Below, piece by piece: positions 34,178 through 42,369 of a stretch of DNA of 56,996 nt (within the stretch, counting starts at the first letter, position 1; the number at the start of each line of letters is the position of its first letter). The stretch comes from PALSA-607 sp036510735. GTDB lineage: Bacteria; Actinomycetota; Actinomycetes; Acidothermales; Acidothermaceae. The notes beneath the pieces were generated by a model. The model did not search any database. It saw only the letters and a list, made by a program, of their open reading frames with translations, and was not told where the DNA came from. The stretch spans positions 1-56,996 of the forward strand of contig DATCDK010000027.1 of assembly GCA_036510735.1 (NCBI GenBank), in the 5' to 3' direction. The position numbers and the translations under genes are program-made.

Positions 34178-34884
34178 CTCTCGAGATCGGCGAGCGACGC
34201 GTCGACGGCTGCCTGCACGTGCAACAGAGTGGTCGGGAAGACCGGCACGCTGCTGTCTTTCTTGGTCACAAGCAACTCGATCTCGGTGCAACCGAGCACG
34301 ATGCCCTGTGCACCTGCCTGCACCAAGCGCTCGATGACGTCGCGATAAAGCTGGCGCGATTCGTCGAGCACGACGCCGAGGCAGAGCTCGTCGTAAATGA
34401 TGCGGTGCACATCTGCGCGGTCGGCGGCGTCAGGGACCAGAACTGTCAGCCCGTGTGCCGCAAGCCGATCGACGTAGAAGTCCTGCACCATCGTGAAGGC
34501 GGTGCCAAGCAAGCCGACCGTACGCAGCCCGGCCTCCGTCACTGCCTTCGCGGCGACGTCCCCGATGTGAAGAAGCGGTATGCGGACGGCGTCTTGCACC
34601 TGATCCGCGACCTTGTGCATCGTGTTGGTGCACAGGAGGAGCAAGTCGGCTCCGCCTGCCTCGAGTCCGCGGGCCGTCTCGGCAAGCACCTTGCCGGCGG
34701 CCTCCCACTCACCCGCAACCTGCATCGCTTCGATGTCGGCGAAATCGACCGACGCGAGAAGGCAGCGAGCCGAGTGGAGACCTCCGAGACGCTCACGCAC
34801 CAGTTCGTTGGCCAGCCGGTAGTACTCCGCACTGGACTCCCAGCTCATGCCGCCGAGCATCCCGATCATCCGTGGAGCAGCCAT
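34174..34884 (-). CDS. Aspartate/glutamate racemase family (broad-specificity amino-acid racemase)
   Basis: The 236-residue protein has the RacX/YgeA pattern: IGMLGGMSWESSAEYYRLAN at the start, the first catalytic cysteine in LLLLCTNTMHK (near residue 86) and the second in GIVLGCTEIELL (near 197). It interconverts L- and D-amino acids without cofactor, providing D-residues for peptidoglycan or signalling. The two-cysteine mechanism is known for the family; the substrate here is not determinable. The first Met lies at 34884. The gene lies 22 bp downstream of the MMPL transporter stop on the same strand, so it is likely cotranscribed with it. Confidence 0.92.
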   Translation of the reverse strand: MAAPRMIGMLGGMSWESSAEYYRLANELVRERLGGLHSARCLLASVDFADIEAMQVAGEWEAAGKVLAETARGLEAGGADLLLLCTNTMHKVADQVQDAVRIPLLHIGDVAAKAVTEAGLRTVGLLGTAFTMVQDFYVDRLAAHGLTVLVPDAADRADVHRIIYDELCLGVVLDESRQLYRDVIERLVQAGAQGIVLGCTEIELLVTKKDSSVPVFPTTLLHVQAAVDASLADLES

Positions 34885-34906
34885 GACTCATCTTCACACG
34901 GCGATT

Positions 34907-37039
34907 TCATGCATCGACGAGGTGGGGAGCGGGCGCTTCGGCGTCGCTGAGGCCGATGCGGTTGTGCAACCGCCGAAGCACCTTCGGTGCGTACCAACTG
35001 TTCTCACCGAATGCTCGCATGAAGGCCGGCACCAGCACGCCGCGGACGAGCGTTGCGTCGATGAGAATCGCCAGACCGGTGCCGAGGCCGAAGAACTGGA
35101 TGAAGCTCACCTTGCTGGTGGCGAAGGCGAAGAAGCTGACGGCGAGCAAGGCTGCGGCAGTCGACACGATTCGGCCGGTGCGCGCAAGACCGCGGGTCAC
35201 GGCGTCAGCGTTGGATGCACCGCCGTCGTGCAGTTCCTTGATGCGGCTCATCAGGAAGACCTCGTAGTCCATCGACAAGCCGAACGCGATGCAAAACAGC
35301 AGCACCGGCATCGAGGTGTTGGTAGGCGTCGGAGTGAAACCGAGCAGCTTCGCAAAGTGGCCGTCCTGGAAGATCCACACCATCGCGCCGAGAGTGGCTC
35401 CCAGCGTGAGCACGTTGCCGAGCAGCGCCCGCACCGGCTGCACGATGCTGCCAGTGAACAAGAAGAGCAGGATGAACGTGGTCACGACGATGATGCCGCC
35501 CGCAACCAGCAACCGCGAACTGATCGCCTCCTTGCCGTCGATCAGTGCGGCCGTATCGCCACCGACGAGCACGTGCGTACCGGTAGGTGCGGCAATGCCA
35601 CGGACCTGCTTGACCATCGTCGCTGCTGCACCCGAGGTGCTGTACAAGCCGGTGGTGATCGTGAGCCGCTGCGTGCCAGACACCGTGCCGGAGTTGACGA
35701 CGTGCTGCACTCCTGGCACCGCGCTCAGTGCGCTCTCGTACGTCGCCAAGGCGGTTGGTGACAAGGCGGGGGAGACCACGACGTCGGTGACGCTGGGCGC
35801 GGTGGCGAAATCGTTGCGTAACGCGTCGCCGACCTGGTGGCTGGCCGCACTCGTCGGAAGCGCCCGGTCGTCGGGTGCTGCGAAGGTCACCTTCAACAGG
35901 GGCGTTGCCATGAAGAGCAGCACTGCGACAACGGGCACTGCGGCAACGATCGGGCGACGCATGACGGCCTTGGCCAGCCGACCCCAGAACGGAGTCTCGG
36001 CGCTGCGCACCGTCTTGATGCCCGGGATGCGTCCGGCATTGACCCGGTGACCGAGCACGGTCAGCAGCGCGGGCATCACGATCAGTGCGCCCATTGCCGC
36101 GAACGCCGTCACGCCGACGCCCGCGTACGCGAAGGACTTCAGGAAGTAGACAGGGAACACGATCATCGCTGCCAACGCAGCGGCCACAGTCAACGCAGAG
36201 AAAGCGATCGTGCGACCGGCAGTTGCCGTCGTCCGGGCCACTGCTTCTGGCACATCGACGCCGTTGGCGAGTTCTTCACGGAACCTGCTCACCATCAACA
36301 ACGCGTAGTCGATTCCCAGGCCGAGGCCAAGCGCGGTAGTCAGGTTGATGGCGAAGATGCTGACGCTCGTGACGTGAGTGAGCACGCTGAGTTCTGCGAG
36401 CGTTCCGAAGATCGCCAGAACCGCGATGCTCAGTGGCAGCAGCGCAGCGACCACGCTGCCGAACACGACCATTAACAAGATGAGGGTGAGCGGCACCGCG
36501 ATGCTCTCGGCGACCGCGAGATCTTTGGTGACCTGGCCGCCGATGCCGGTGCCGAGTGCGCCGCCGATCCGCACGGTCGCGGCCGGCGTGTTCTCGTGGG
36601 CGTAGTCGGAGAGCAGTTTGGTCGAAGTGGTGGCGGCCTGGTTGTCGTCGCCGACCACCCGCGTCAGGATCAGCGCGTCGGTGCCGTCCTTCGATCGCAG
36701 GCTCGCTGCGTGTGTCGTCCAGTAAGAGGTGACGCCGGTCAATCTCGGGTCGGCCGCGAGTTTGGCCGCGAGGGCCTCGCCACTCGCGCTCGTCGCGGCG
36801 CTGTCGACCGTGCCGCTGGTCGCGTGCACCAGGAAGATCATGTCCGGATCGCCGCCGAACTTCTGGTCGAGCAGCACCTTGGCCTTGCTCGAGGCGGACG
36901 CCGGGTTGTCGAAGCCGGCCGACAGCAGGCGGCCGAAGACACCGACGCCGAGAACGGCGAAGACCAGCAGCGCCGCGACACTGAGCGCCAGAACGAGCCG
37001 GGCGCGCCTGACGATGACCGATCCCCATGTGTAGAACAT
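34907..37039 (-). CDS. MMPL/RND-family transporter
   Basis: The 710-residue protein starts at ATG 37039, with GGGAG seven bases upstream. It shows the MMPL layout: one helix, a large extracytoplasmic loop, five helices with GLGLGIDYALLMVSRFREEL, a second loop, then five helices with GLSMDYEVFLMSRIKELHDG. The Asp-Tyr pairs in both blocks correspond to the proton-relay positions known in MmpL3. It exports lipids, drugs or signalling compounds using the proton gradient. A divergent TetR regulator and a palindromic operator cover the shared promoter, so the gene is probably repressed until an inducer appears. Confidence 0.93.
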   Translation of the reverse strand: MFYTWGSVIVRRARLVLALSVAALLVFAVLGVGVFGRLLSAGFDNPASASSKAKVLLDQKFGGDPDMIFLVHATSGTVDSAATSASGEALAAKLAADPRLTGVTSYWTTHAASLRSKDGTDALILTRVVGDDNQAATTSTKLLSDYAHENTPAATVRIGGALGTGIGGQVTKDLAVAESIAVPLTLILLMVVFGSVVAALLPLSIAVLAIFGTLAELSVLTHVTSVSIFAINLTTALGLGLGIDYALLMVSRFREELANGVDVPEAVARTTATAGRTIAFSALTVAAALAAMIVFPVYFLKSFAYAGVGVTAFAAMGALIVMPALLTVLGHRVNAGRIPGIKTVRSAETPFWGRLAKAVMRRPIVAAVPVVAVLLFMATPLLKVTFAAPDDRALPTSAASHQVGDALRNDFATAPSVTDVVVSPALSPTALATYESALSAVPGVQHVVNSGTVSGTQRLTITTGLYSTSGAAATMVKQVRGIAAPTGTHVLVGGDTAALIDGKEAISSRLLVAGGIIVVTTFILLFLFTGSIVQPVRALLGNVLTLGATLGAMVWIFQDGHFAKLLGFTPTPTNTSMPVLLFCIAFGLSMDYEVFLMSRIKELHDGGASNADAVTRGLARTGRIVSTAAALLAVSFFAFATSKVSFIQFFGLGTGLAILIDATLVRGVLVPAFMRAFGENSWYAPKVLRRLHNRIGLSDAEAPAPHLVDA

Positions 37040-37066
37040 GACTGGCTCCCTGACGTCGGCTGTTCG

Positions 37067-37113
37067 ATGTTGACAGCGTGAACTTGCCACACGGATGTTC
37101 ACGCTGTCAACAT
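37067..37113. promoter_or_regulatory. TetR operator overlapping divergent MMPL/TetR promoters
   Basis: A perfect 17-bp inverted repeat, ATGTTGACAGCGTGAAC (37067-37083) and its complement (37097-37113), is separated by 13 bp. Each arm contains TTGACA, so -35 boxes of both divergent promoters lie within the repeat. The right arm runs into the tetR start codon at 37112. Binding here would block both genes at once, including autoregulation. Confidence 0.8.
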
Positions 37114-37798
37114 GTTGCTCGTGACTACCCCACTCGACGCCGCTCGCGACACCCCCGTGACACCCGCCACCACACCCCTTAAGGGCCACCCCTACCACCA
37201 CGGAGACCTGCGTCACGCGCTCATCGACGCGGCTGTCGAGCTGGCTCACGAGGGTGGGCCAGGCGCGATCGTCCTGCGGGAAGCGGCGCGGCGGGTTGGG
37301 GTGTCTCCGAACGCGGCCTACCGGCATTTCGACTCGCTGCCTGACCTCGTTGTGCAGGTCGCGCTGGTCGCACTGAACCGGATGGCCTTGGTGATGCAGT
37401 CTGAGCTCGATAGATGCGTCTCGACCGATGACCCTGCTCTCGATGCGCAGACGCGGATGGAGGCGGTGGGTCGGGGCTACGTCCGCTTCGCTCTCGACGA
37501 ACCCGGACTGTTCGCGACCGCCTTCACCTCACCGGAGAAGACGAACATGCACGAGCGCGCAGACGCCGACAACCTGTTGACACCCGAGACGCTGCTCACC
37601 GATCGTCTCGACGAGTTGGTCGCCACGGGAGTGCTTAATCCCGAGGAGTACGACGCCGCTGCCAAGACGGGCTGGGGCATCGCGCACGGCCTGTCGATGC
37701 TGCTGCTCGGTCCACTCTCCGGGGTTCCCTTGGACGAGCGGCCAGCACTTATCGATGCGTGCCTTCGCATCGTCACCCGAGGGCTTCGGTCGACTTAG
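37112..37798 (+). CDS. TetR/AcrR-family repressor
   Basis: A 228-residue regulator with an N-terminal helix-turn-helix: HGDLRHALIDAAVELAHEGG, then LREAARRVGVSPNAAYRHFD, the classic TetR recognition helix pattern with AYRHF. The C-terminal ligand domain resembles the WHG-type group, with GYVRFALDEPGLFATAF. It probably represses the divergent MMPL gene through the palindrome at 37067-37113. ATG 37112 lies at the end of the operator; GTG 37124 is an alternative if transcription starts inside the repeat. Confidence 0.93.
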   Translation: MLLVTTPLDAARDTPVTPATTPLKGHPYHHGDLRHALIDAAVELAHEGGPGAIVLREAARRVGVSPNAAYRHFDSLPDLVVQVALVALNRMALVMQSELDRCVSTDDPALDAQTRMEAVGRGYVRFALDEPGLFATAFTSPEKTNMHERADADNLLTPETLLTDRLDELVATGVLNPEEYDAAAKTGWGIAHGLSMLLLGPLSGVPLDERPALIDACLRIVTRGLRST

Positions 37799-37977
37799 TC
37801 GTCGACGACGGGATCGCATGCGCAGTACTCGGGCGGTGGCTTTCGAGGCTTGCAGCAACGCCAACCGCCGATTGCCGACACGACCAGCAGTGCAAGCACT
37901 ACGGCAGGATCGCCGACGGTCGGGTGATCCGACGCCGACGCATCTGTGCCCCTGTCTATTCGCGACCCTGACCTCAC
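37795..37977 (-). CDS. Possible small Cys-rich single-pass membrane protein
   Basis: A minus-strand frame of about 60 residues from GTG 37977 has one hydrophobic helix (AVVLALLVVSAIGGW) and a short Cys/Pro-rich tail (RCCKPRKPPPEYCACDP). Its stop overlaps the tetR stop. The pattern looks like a real small membrane protein, but there is no ribosome binding site before the GTG and no family match. Low confidence. Confidence 0.3.
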   Translation of the reverse strand: MRSGSRIDRGTDASASDHPTVGDPAVVLALLVVSAIGGWRCCKPRKPPPEYCACDPVVDD

Positions 37978-38138
37978 CAAGTTTACGTGCGCTTCTATTA
38001 CAAGTCTGTGACGTACTTGACGGCGCTTTCGATAGGCATTGGCAAACGGACGCGAAGTTACTGCGGAATCGTCACGTGACCGCAAGGAACCGATCGCATG
38101 CTGGTCTTGACGGTGCGCTCGCTGAAAGGAGTCAGTCT
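37978..38138. other. Intergenic region upstream of the DoxX-Rieske gene
   Basis: No gene is supported on either strand. It includes the strong ribosome binding site AAAGGAG at 38125-38131 for the next gene. A promoter is expected but no clear -10/-35 pair stands out. Confidence 0.5.
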
Positions 38139-39464
38139 GTGGGTCGTGTGCACCGCCAGCCGCCGCAGTTGCAGGCGCTGCCGAAAGTCCATCAGGCGCG
38201 CTGGTTGTGGTTGCGACCACCGCCGGCCGCAACTGCGCTGGCCGGATGGGCGCTGCTGCCATTGCGATTGTTCCTCGGCTTGACGTTCTGCTTCGCCGGC
38301 CTGCAGAAGTTGGCGAACCCGTCGTTCTTCCGTGCATCGAATCCAGGCGGCATCCAAGCTCAGATGCTGGCTGCATCACACCACAGCCCGATTCATGCGC
38401 TGCTGACACCGCTTGCGCATCATGCAGTGCTGATTGGCACTGTCATCGCGCTTGGCGAGGTCGCGGTGGGTATCGGCGCGCTCCTTGGTTTACTCACCCG
38501 CATCGCAGCATTAGGGGGTGCGTTGATCTCGTTGAACCTGTTTCTTGCAGTGAGCTTCCACACGAACCCGTATTACACCGGCTCGGACATCGTGTTCATG
38601 TTTGCGTGGCTACCGCTCATCGTGACCGGCGGCGGTCAGTTCTCGGCCGATGCCCTCATCGCAAATCTCGCGGCCGTGCGCCAATCGCGTCCCGCGTCAG
38701 TTCCCGTACATCTGCCGTTCGCGACGGTGCAGAACATCTGTGGTCACTACCAGGGCGGATGGTGCTTGGCGCGCCGTGATACTGCGTGCGCGCCAGCGGG
38801 GTGCCCGTACATCGAGCGAGAACTTGAGAAGGCCGCCCATACCGACGAGGCGACGAATGTCGACATGGATCGCCGGCATCTCGTGGGCGCAGCAATGCTC
38901 GGTGCCGGCACCGTGGCCGTTCTCGGAACGGGTGCGATCGCTGGCATCGGACGGCTACTGCATGGTTCATCGCCCGCGGCGGCGGCGACGCCCTCAGTCG
39001 GCACTGGTCCGGGCGTCGCGACAAGCGCGTCGGCGAGTGGCACGCCGGTCGGCTCGCCATCGGCCTCGAACCCGTCGGCTCCGTCATCGACCCCGACGAG
39101 TTCAGCGAGTCCGTCATCGACCGCGACGAGCCCTACCGAGGCTGCCACGCATCCGCCTGGAACGAAGCTCGGTGCCGCGAGCAACGTTCCAGTGGCGGGG
39201 GCGGCGACGTTCACCGATCCCGCGACCGGCGATCCCGCTGTCGTCGTGCAACCTCGTGCCGGCGTGTTCCTCGCCTTCGACGCTGTGTGCCCACACGCCG
39301 GGTGCACCGTCCAGTACGACCAGGCAAATGCGATTTTTGTTTGCCCGTGCCACGGTTCGCAGTTCAACGGCAGCACGGGCGCAGTCGAAGTCGGTCCGGC
39401 CAGCACGGGACTAGGGAAAATACCTATCGCCAAAGGCTCCGACGGGCAGCTCTACGCGAAATAG
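38139..39464 (+). CDS. DoxX-Rieske fusion membrane protein
   Basis: GTG 38139 follows AAAGGAG with a 7-nt spacer, giving 441 residues. Residues about 30-170 are a DoxX/DoxD-type four-helix domain (LPLRLFLGLTFCFAGLQKLANP is split over helix 1; HTNPYYTGSDIVFMFAWLPL near 150). A Cys-rich loop follows (ICGHYQGGWC, then CAPAGCPY). An RR-containing stretch (DRRHLVGAAMLG) precedes another hydrophobic helix, a long Ser/Thr/Pro linker, and a Rieske [2Fe-2S] domain with CPHAGC and CPCHGSQFN. The domain order implies membrane quinone or thiol chemistry linked to an exported Rieske centre. The RR helix may be Tat-related. The physiological partner is unknown; cytochrome and FMN-protein genes lie close by. 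Confidence 0.88.
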   Translation: MGRVHRQPPQLQALPKVHQARWLWLRPPPAATALAGWALLPLRLFLGLTFCFAGLQKLANPSFFRASNPGGIQAQMLAASHHSPIHALLTPLAHHAVLIGTVIALGEVAVGIGALLGLLTRIAALGGALISLNLFLAVSFHTNPYYTGSDIVFMFAWLPLIVTGGGQFSADALIANLAAVRQSRPASVPVHLPFATVQNICGHYQGGWCLARRDTACAPAGCPYIERELEKAAHTDEATNVDMDRRHLVGAAMLGAGTVAVLGTGAIAGIGRLLHGSSPAAAATPSVGTGPGVATSASASGTPVGSPSASNPSAPSSTPTSSASPSSTATSPTEAATHPPGTKLGAASNVPVAGAATFTDPATGDPAVVVQPRAGVFLAFDAVCPHAGCTVQYDQANAIFVCPCHGSQFNGSTGAVEVGPASTGLGKIPIAKGSDGQLYAK

Positions 39465-39537
39465 CGATCCATTCAGGTGGCAGTGCCAAACGGCCCGGGC
39501 GGTCGGACCTTCAGCACTACAGGACCGTGGCATCCTC

Positions 39538-40278
39538 ATGTTTGCTGGTTGGGTGACGACTCAACCAGCTTTGCGTGTCGCGGCGCGCCCGGCCGAGCGC
39601 ACGCCCACCTCCGGACGTGCGGGATGGCTTCGCGCGGCCATGCTGGGAGCCAATGACGGGCTGGTATCCACTGCGAGCCTCATGGTCGGCGTGGCCGCGA
39701 GTCACGCATCGTCGGGCACGGTGCTCACTGCTGGCATCGCCGGGGTCGCTGCAGGCGCGATGGCGATGGCCGCCGGTGAGTATGTCTCCGTGAGCTCGCA
39801 GGTGGACGTCGAACGTGCCGACATAGAGGCTGAGGCGCGGCAACAGGAGCGGGATCCGATCGGCGAGCTCGGCGAGCTCGCCGACATCTACGAGCAGCGG
39901 GGGCTGCCGCGAGCACTCGCCGAGCAGGTCGCGGCTGCCTTCCATGCCGTCGACCCCCTCGCTGCGCACATGCGAGATGAGTGGGGCCAGGCGCATCACA
40001 CGCGAGCCCGACCGGTTCAAGCCGCGGTCGCGTCTGCCGCGAGCTTCTTGGTCGGCGGCTTGGTGCCCTTCATCGGCATGCTTGCAACGACGTCGGCCTC
40101 GCATCTCGTGCTGATCTTTGTGGTCACAGTCGCTGGATTGGCTCTCGCGGGCGCTGTCGGCGCGCGGGTAGCTGGTGGCGCGGTTTTGCGACCGACCGTC
40201 AGAGTCGTGACGTGGGGCAGCATCGCGATGCTCGTGACTGCAGGAGTCGGACAAGCCGCTCACGGCATCGGCATTTAG
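39538..40278 (+). CDS. VIT/CCC1-family iron/manganese transporter
   Basis: The 246-residue protein has the VIT1/CCC1 layout. The N-terminal block reads LRAAMLGANDGLVSTASLMVG, followed by the helix AAGAMAMAAGEYVSVSSQ, a charged cytosolic metal-binding domain (QVDVERADIEAEARQQERDP...) and three C-terminal helices. Family members move Fe(II)/Mn(II) out of the cytosol in exchange for protons. Metal export would fit the neighbouring redox genes. ATG 39538 is used; GTG 39553 is possible. Convergent with the FMN-binding gene, separated by a terminator hairpin. Confidence 0.92.
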   Translation: MFAGWVTTQPALRVAARPAERTPTSGRAGWLRAAMLGANDGLVSTASLMVGVAASHASSGTVLTAGIAGVAAGAMAMAAGEYVSVSSQVDVERADIEAEARQQERDPIGELGELADIYEQRGLPRALAEQVAAAFHAVDPLAAHMRDEWGQAHHTRARPVQAAVASAASFLVGGLVPFIGMLATTSASHLVLIFVVTVAGLALAGAVGARVAGGAVLRPTVRVVTWGSIAMLVTAGVGQAAHGIGI

Positions 40279-40293
40279 GACGCGATGCCGGCG

Positions 40294-40312
40294 AGCGGAT
40301 GGTCGATCCGCT
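40294..40312. terminator. Hairpin between convergent VIT and FMN-binding genes
   Basis: AGCGGAT (40294-40300) and ATCCGCT (40306-40312) form a 7-bp stem with a 5-nt loop, overlapping the stop of the minus-strand gene. Confidence 0.65.
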
Positions 40313-40946
40313 AGCGGTGCGCGGCGTCGAGAGCGGACTGGAGCGATTGTACGTAGCCGTCGCTTGTGTAGGTTGCGCCCGACACGGCGTTGATGTTCGC
40401 GCTCTGTGCCGCCAGCGTCTCGTGTTCGAGAATCGGCACGGCGTAGTTGTTGATCTCGGCGTCCCGAGAACGACCCGACGGAAGCTGGACCGCGACCACC
40501 CCTGTGACGCGGCCGGCGGCATAGGTGATCTTGATCTGAACCGGGCCGTAGCGCGTCTGCACGCTTGCCCCGAGGAACGTGCCACTCGCAGCCTTGGTGG
40601 GCGGCGCTGCTGACCGGGTAGGCGCCTTCGTCGGGACCTGGGTCGGGGTCTTGGTTGGCGCAGCGGTGTGTGTTCTCGTCGCGGGTGCATGGATCCCAGG
40701 TGTTGGAGTTGTCGGCGCTGCTGGCTGCGTCGTAGGTTCAAGCGATGCCACGGACGCCGCGGCACTCGATGGTGCTGTCGACGCCACGTTCGGTGAGGTT
40801 GCTGGTGTGTCGAGGATTGGCGGTTGGCTTGAGCTCAAGGGCGAAACGAATGGCGGGCGGGCAGCCCGCACCGGGGCAGACTTCGTACTCAGTAACACAA
40901 CGATGCCTGTGATTGTGCCGAGCGTCGCAAGGACTGCACGTTTCAC
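40311..40946 (-). CDS. Extracytoplasmic FMN-binding protein (covalent flavinylation target), copy 1
   Basis: About 211 residues from GTG 40946 (start VKRAVLATLG, matching the MKRALAAIVA start of the copy at 51177). One N-terminal membrane anchor, a long Ser/Thr/Pro linker (about 30-120), then an FMN-binding domain: TRYGPVQIKITYAAGRVTGV, AVPILEHETLAAQSANINAV and SGATYTSDGYVQSLQSALD. The Thr in SGAT is the expected site of FMN attachment by ApbE. The Asp usual four residues before the Gly-Ala-Thr is Asn here. It would carry electrons outside the membrane. It follows the flavocytochrome gene after 16 bp. Confidence 0.9.
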   Translation of the reverse strand: MKRAVLATLGTITGIVVLLSTKSAPVRAARPPFVSPLSSSQPPILDTPATSPNVASTAPSSAAASVASLEPTTQPAAPTTPTPGIHAPATRTHTAAPTKTPTQVPTKAPTRSAAPPTKAASGTFLGASVQTRYGPVQIKITYAAGRVTGVVAVQLPSGRSRDAEINNYAVPILEHETLAAQSANINAVSGATYTSDGYVQSLQSALDAAHR

Positions 40947-40962
40947 GGCCGAGACCCGCGCG

Positions 40963-42369
40963 TCATAGCTCGAAAGACTCGCGGTGGATGCGGCGACGCG
41001 AGACACCGCAACGCCGAAGGGTACGAATCGTAGCCTCGGTCATCGCAGGTGGTCCGCATAGGTACACGTCGTGTTGTCGGACGTCCGGTATGGCGTTGAC
41101 CAGCCGACCAGCCGAAAGCGGGTCGCCGCTTCCGCCTCGCGGGCCGCTGAGGAGGTAGAGCCGGTGACCACGGTTGTCGGCGATGGCTTCGAGTTCGTCT
41201 TGGAACAGAACGTTCTCTGACGAGCTGACGCGGTAGAGCAAGGTGATGTCTCCCGGCGCACCTGGAAGCGTCTCGAATAGCGTCCGGATTGGCGTGATGC
41301 CCACGCCGGCGGCGATGAGCAAGACCTTCCGCCGCTTTCTGCGCGCTGCAGTAAATCCGCCGTACGGACCCTCGGCAAGGACCTTGGTTCCGACGCGAAC
41401 GCCTGCGAGGTCACCGCTGTGGTCGCCCAGTGCTTTCACTGTGATACGGAGAAGCGCGGGCCGCGGCGCTGCCGACAAGGAGTATGGATTGGCCGCCCAA
41501 CAATGCTCACGACTGAGAAATCGCCAGCGAAAGAACTGACCCGGTTGGGCCTCGAGTTCGTCGAGATGCTCGCCCGAGATGTAGACCGAAACAACACCCG
41601 GCGCTTCGGTCGTCAGACCGACCACTCGCATGCGGTGTCGCCACGCGCTTCGAATGGGACTCAAGAGCCGGTGCCAGACGAGGAGCGCGCCGATCACGAT
41701 GTAGAAACTGCTCCATCCCACGCGGGCGAGCGGATTAGAAATGAACTGCGCGCCGGTCGCAAGCTGGTGACTGAACGACAAGCTCACGGCTATGTACGTG
41801 TAGAGGTGCAGGTAGTGCCAGGTCTCGTACTTCAATCGTCGCCGTGCAGCTCTCGCAGACACAGCTCCGACGAAGACGAGGAGGCCGGCAGCTACGGTGG
41901 CCATCGCCATGTCGGGGTAACTGCTGACGAGGCTGACGGTCTGATGCACGGGATTGGTATGCGCTGTGACGGCGTATCCCCACACGATCAGCACGACGTG
42001 GCAGACGACAAGACTGACGGCGTACCTGCCACCGATGGCGTGCCACCGCGCAAGTCGATCAGATCCGACGCCGCGTTCGAAAGCCGGGATTCGTGCCATG
42101 AGCAAAAGGACGATGCCGATCGTGTAGCCGGCGAGCAAGCCGGTGATCCGGCCACCGTTCGTTAGCCAGTCACCCATGCCGCGCACGTACGGTGTGCCGC
42201 GCCACCACAGAAGCAGTACGGCCACGGCACCGAGCGCAACGCCGAAAAGCACGACGTTGGGTCGAGTACTGAGCGGTGTGGGGCTACGACGCGTGGCCGG
42301 GACGCTACCGCGCCGCCGGTCCGCCGGCCCGCTCAGCGATGGCGCAAGCGCCCGCAGCGTCTCAGCCAT
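40963..42369 (-). CDS. Ferric-reductase-like flavocytochrome (membrane heme domain + FAD/NAD(P)H domain)
   Basis: From ATG 42369 the protein has 468 residues. The N-terminal half is a ferric-reductase-like membrane domain with paired histidines on two helices (RWHAIGG...VVCHVVLIVWG and WHYLHLYTYIAVSLSFSHQL). The C-terminal half is a ferredoxin-NADP-reductase-like module: AQPGQFFRWRF and NPYSLSAAP for FAD, LIAAGVGITPIRTLF for NAD(P)H, and a closing VYLCGPPAMTE. It passes electrons from cytosolic NAD(P)H via FAD and heme across the membrane, probably to the FMN-binding protein encoded next. It starts inside the stop region of the upstream gene (8-bp overlap). No C-terminal [2Fe-2S] domain is present. 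Confidence 0.92.
   Translation of the reverse strand: MAETLRALAPSLSGPADRRRGSVPATRRSPTPLSTRPNVVLFGVALGAVAVLLLWWRGTPYVRGMGDWLTNGGRITGLLAGYTIGIVLLLMARIPAFERGVGSDRLARWHAIGGRYAVSLVVCHVVLIVWGYAVTAHTNPVHQTVSLVSSYPDMAMATVAAGLLVFVGAVSARAARRRLKYETWHYLHLYTYIAVSLSFSHQLATGAQFISNPLARVGWSSFYIVIGALLVWHRLLSPIRSAWRHRMRVVGLTTEAPGVVSVYISGEHLDELEAQPGQFFRWRFLSREHCWAANPYSLSAAPRPALLRITVKALGDHSGDLAGVRVGTKVLAEGPYGGFTAARRKRRKVLLIAAGVGITPIRTLFETLPGAPGDITLLYRVSSSENVLFQDELEAIADNRGHRLYLLSGPRGGSGDPLSAGRLVNAIPDVRQHDVYLCGPPAMTEATIRTLRRCGVSRRRIHRESFEL

Noticed and set aside
34907..37327. Longer MMPL start at 37327
   Set aside because: It would read through the operator and antisense to tetR; ATG 37039 has a good ribosome binding site and starts the first helix properly.
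37755..38138. Long N-terminal extension of the DoxX-Rieske protein overlapping tetR
   Set aside because: The extension is low-complexity and out of keeping with DoxX proteins; GTG 38139 has a strong AAAGGAG site.
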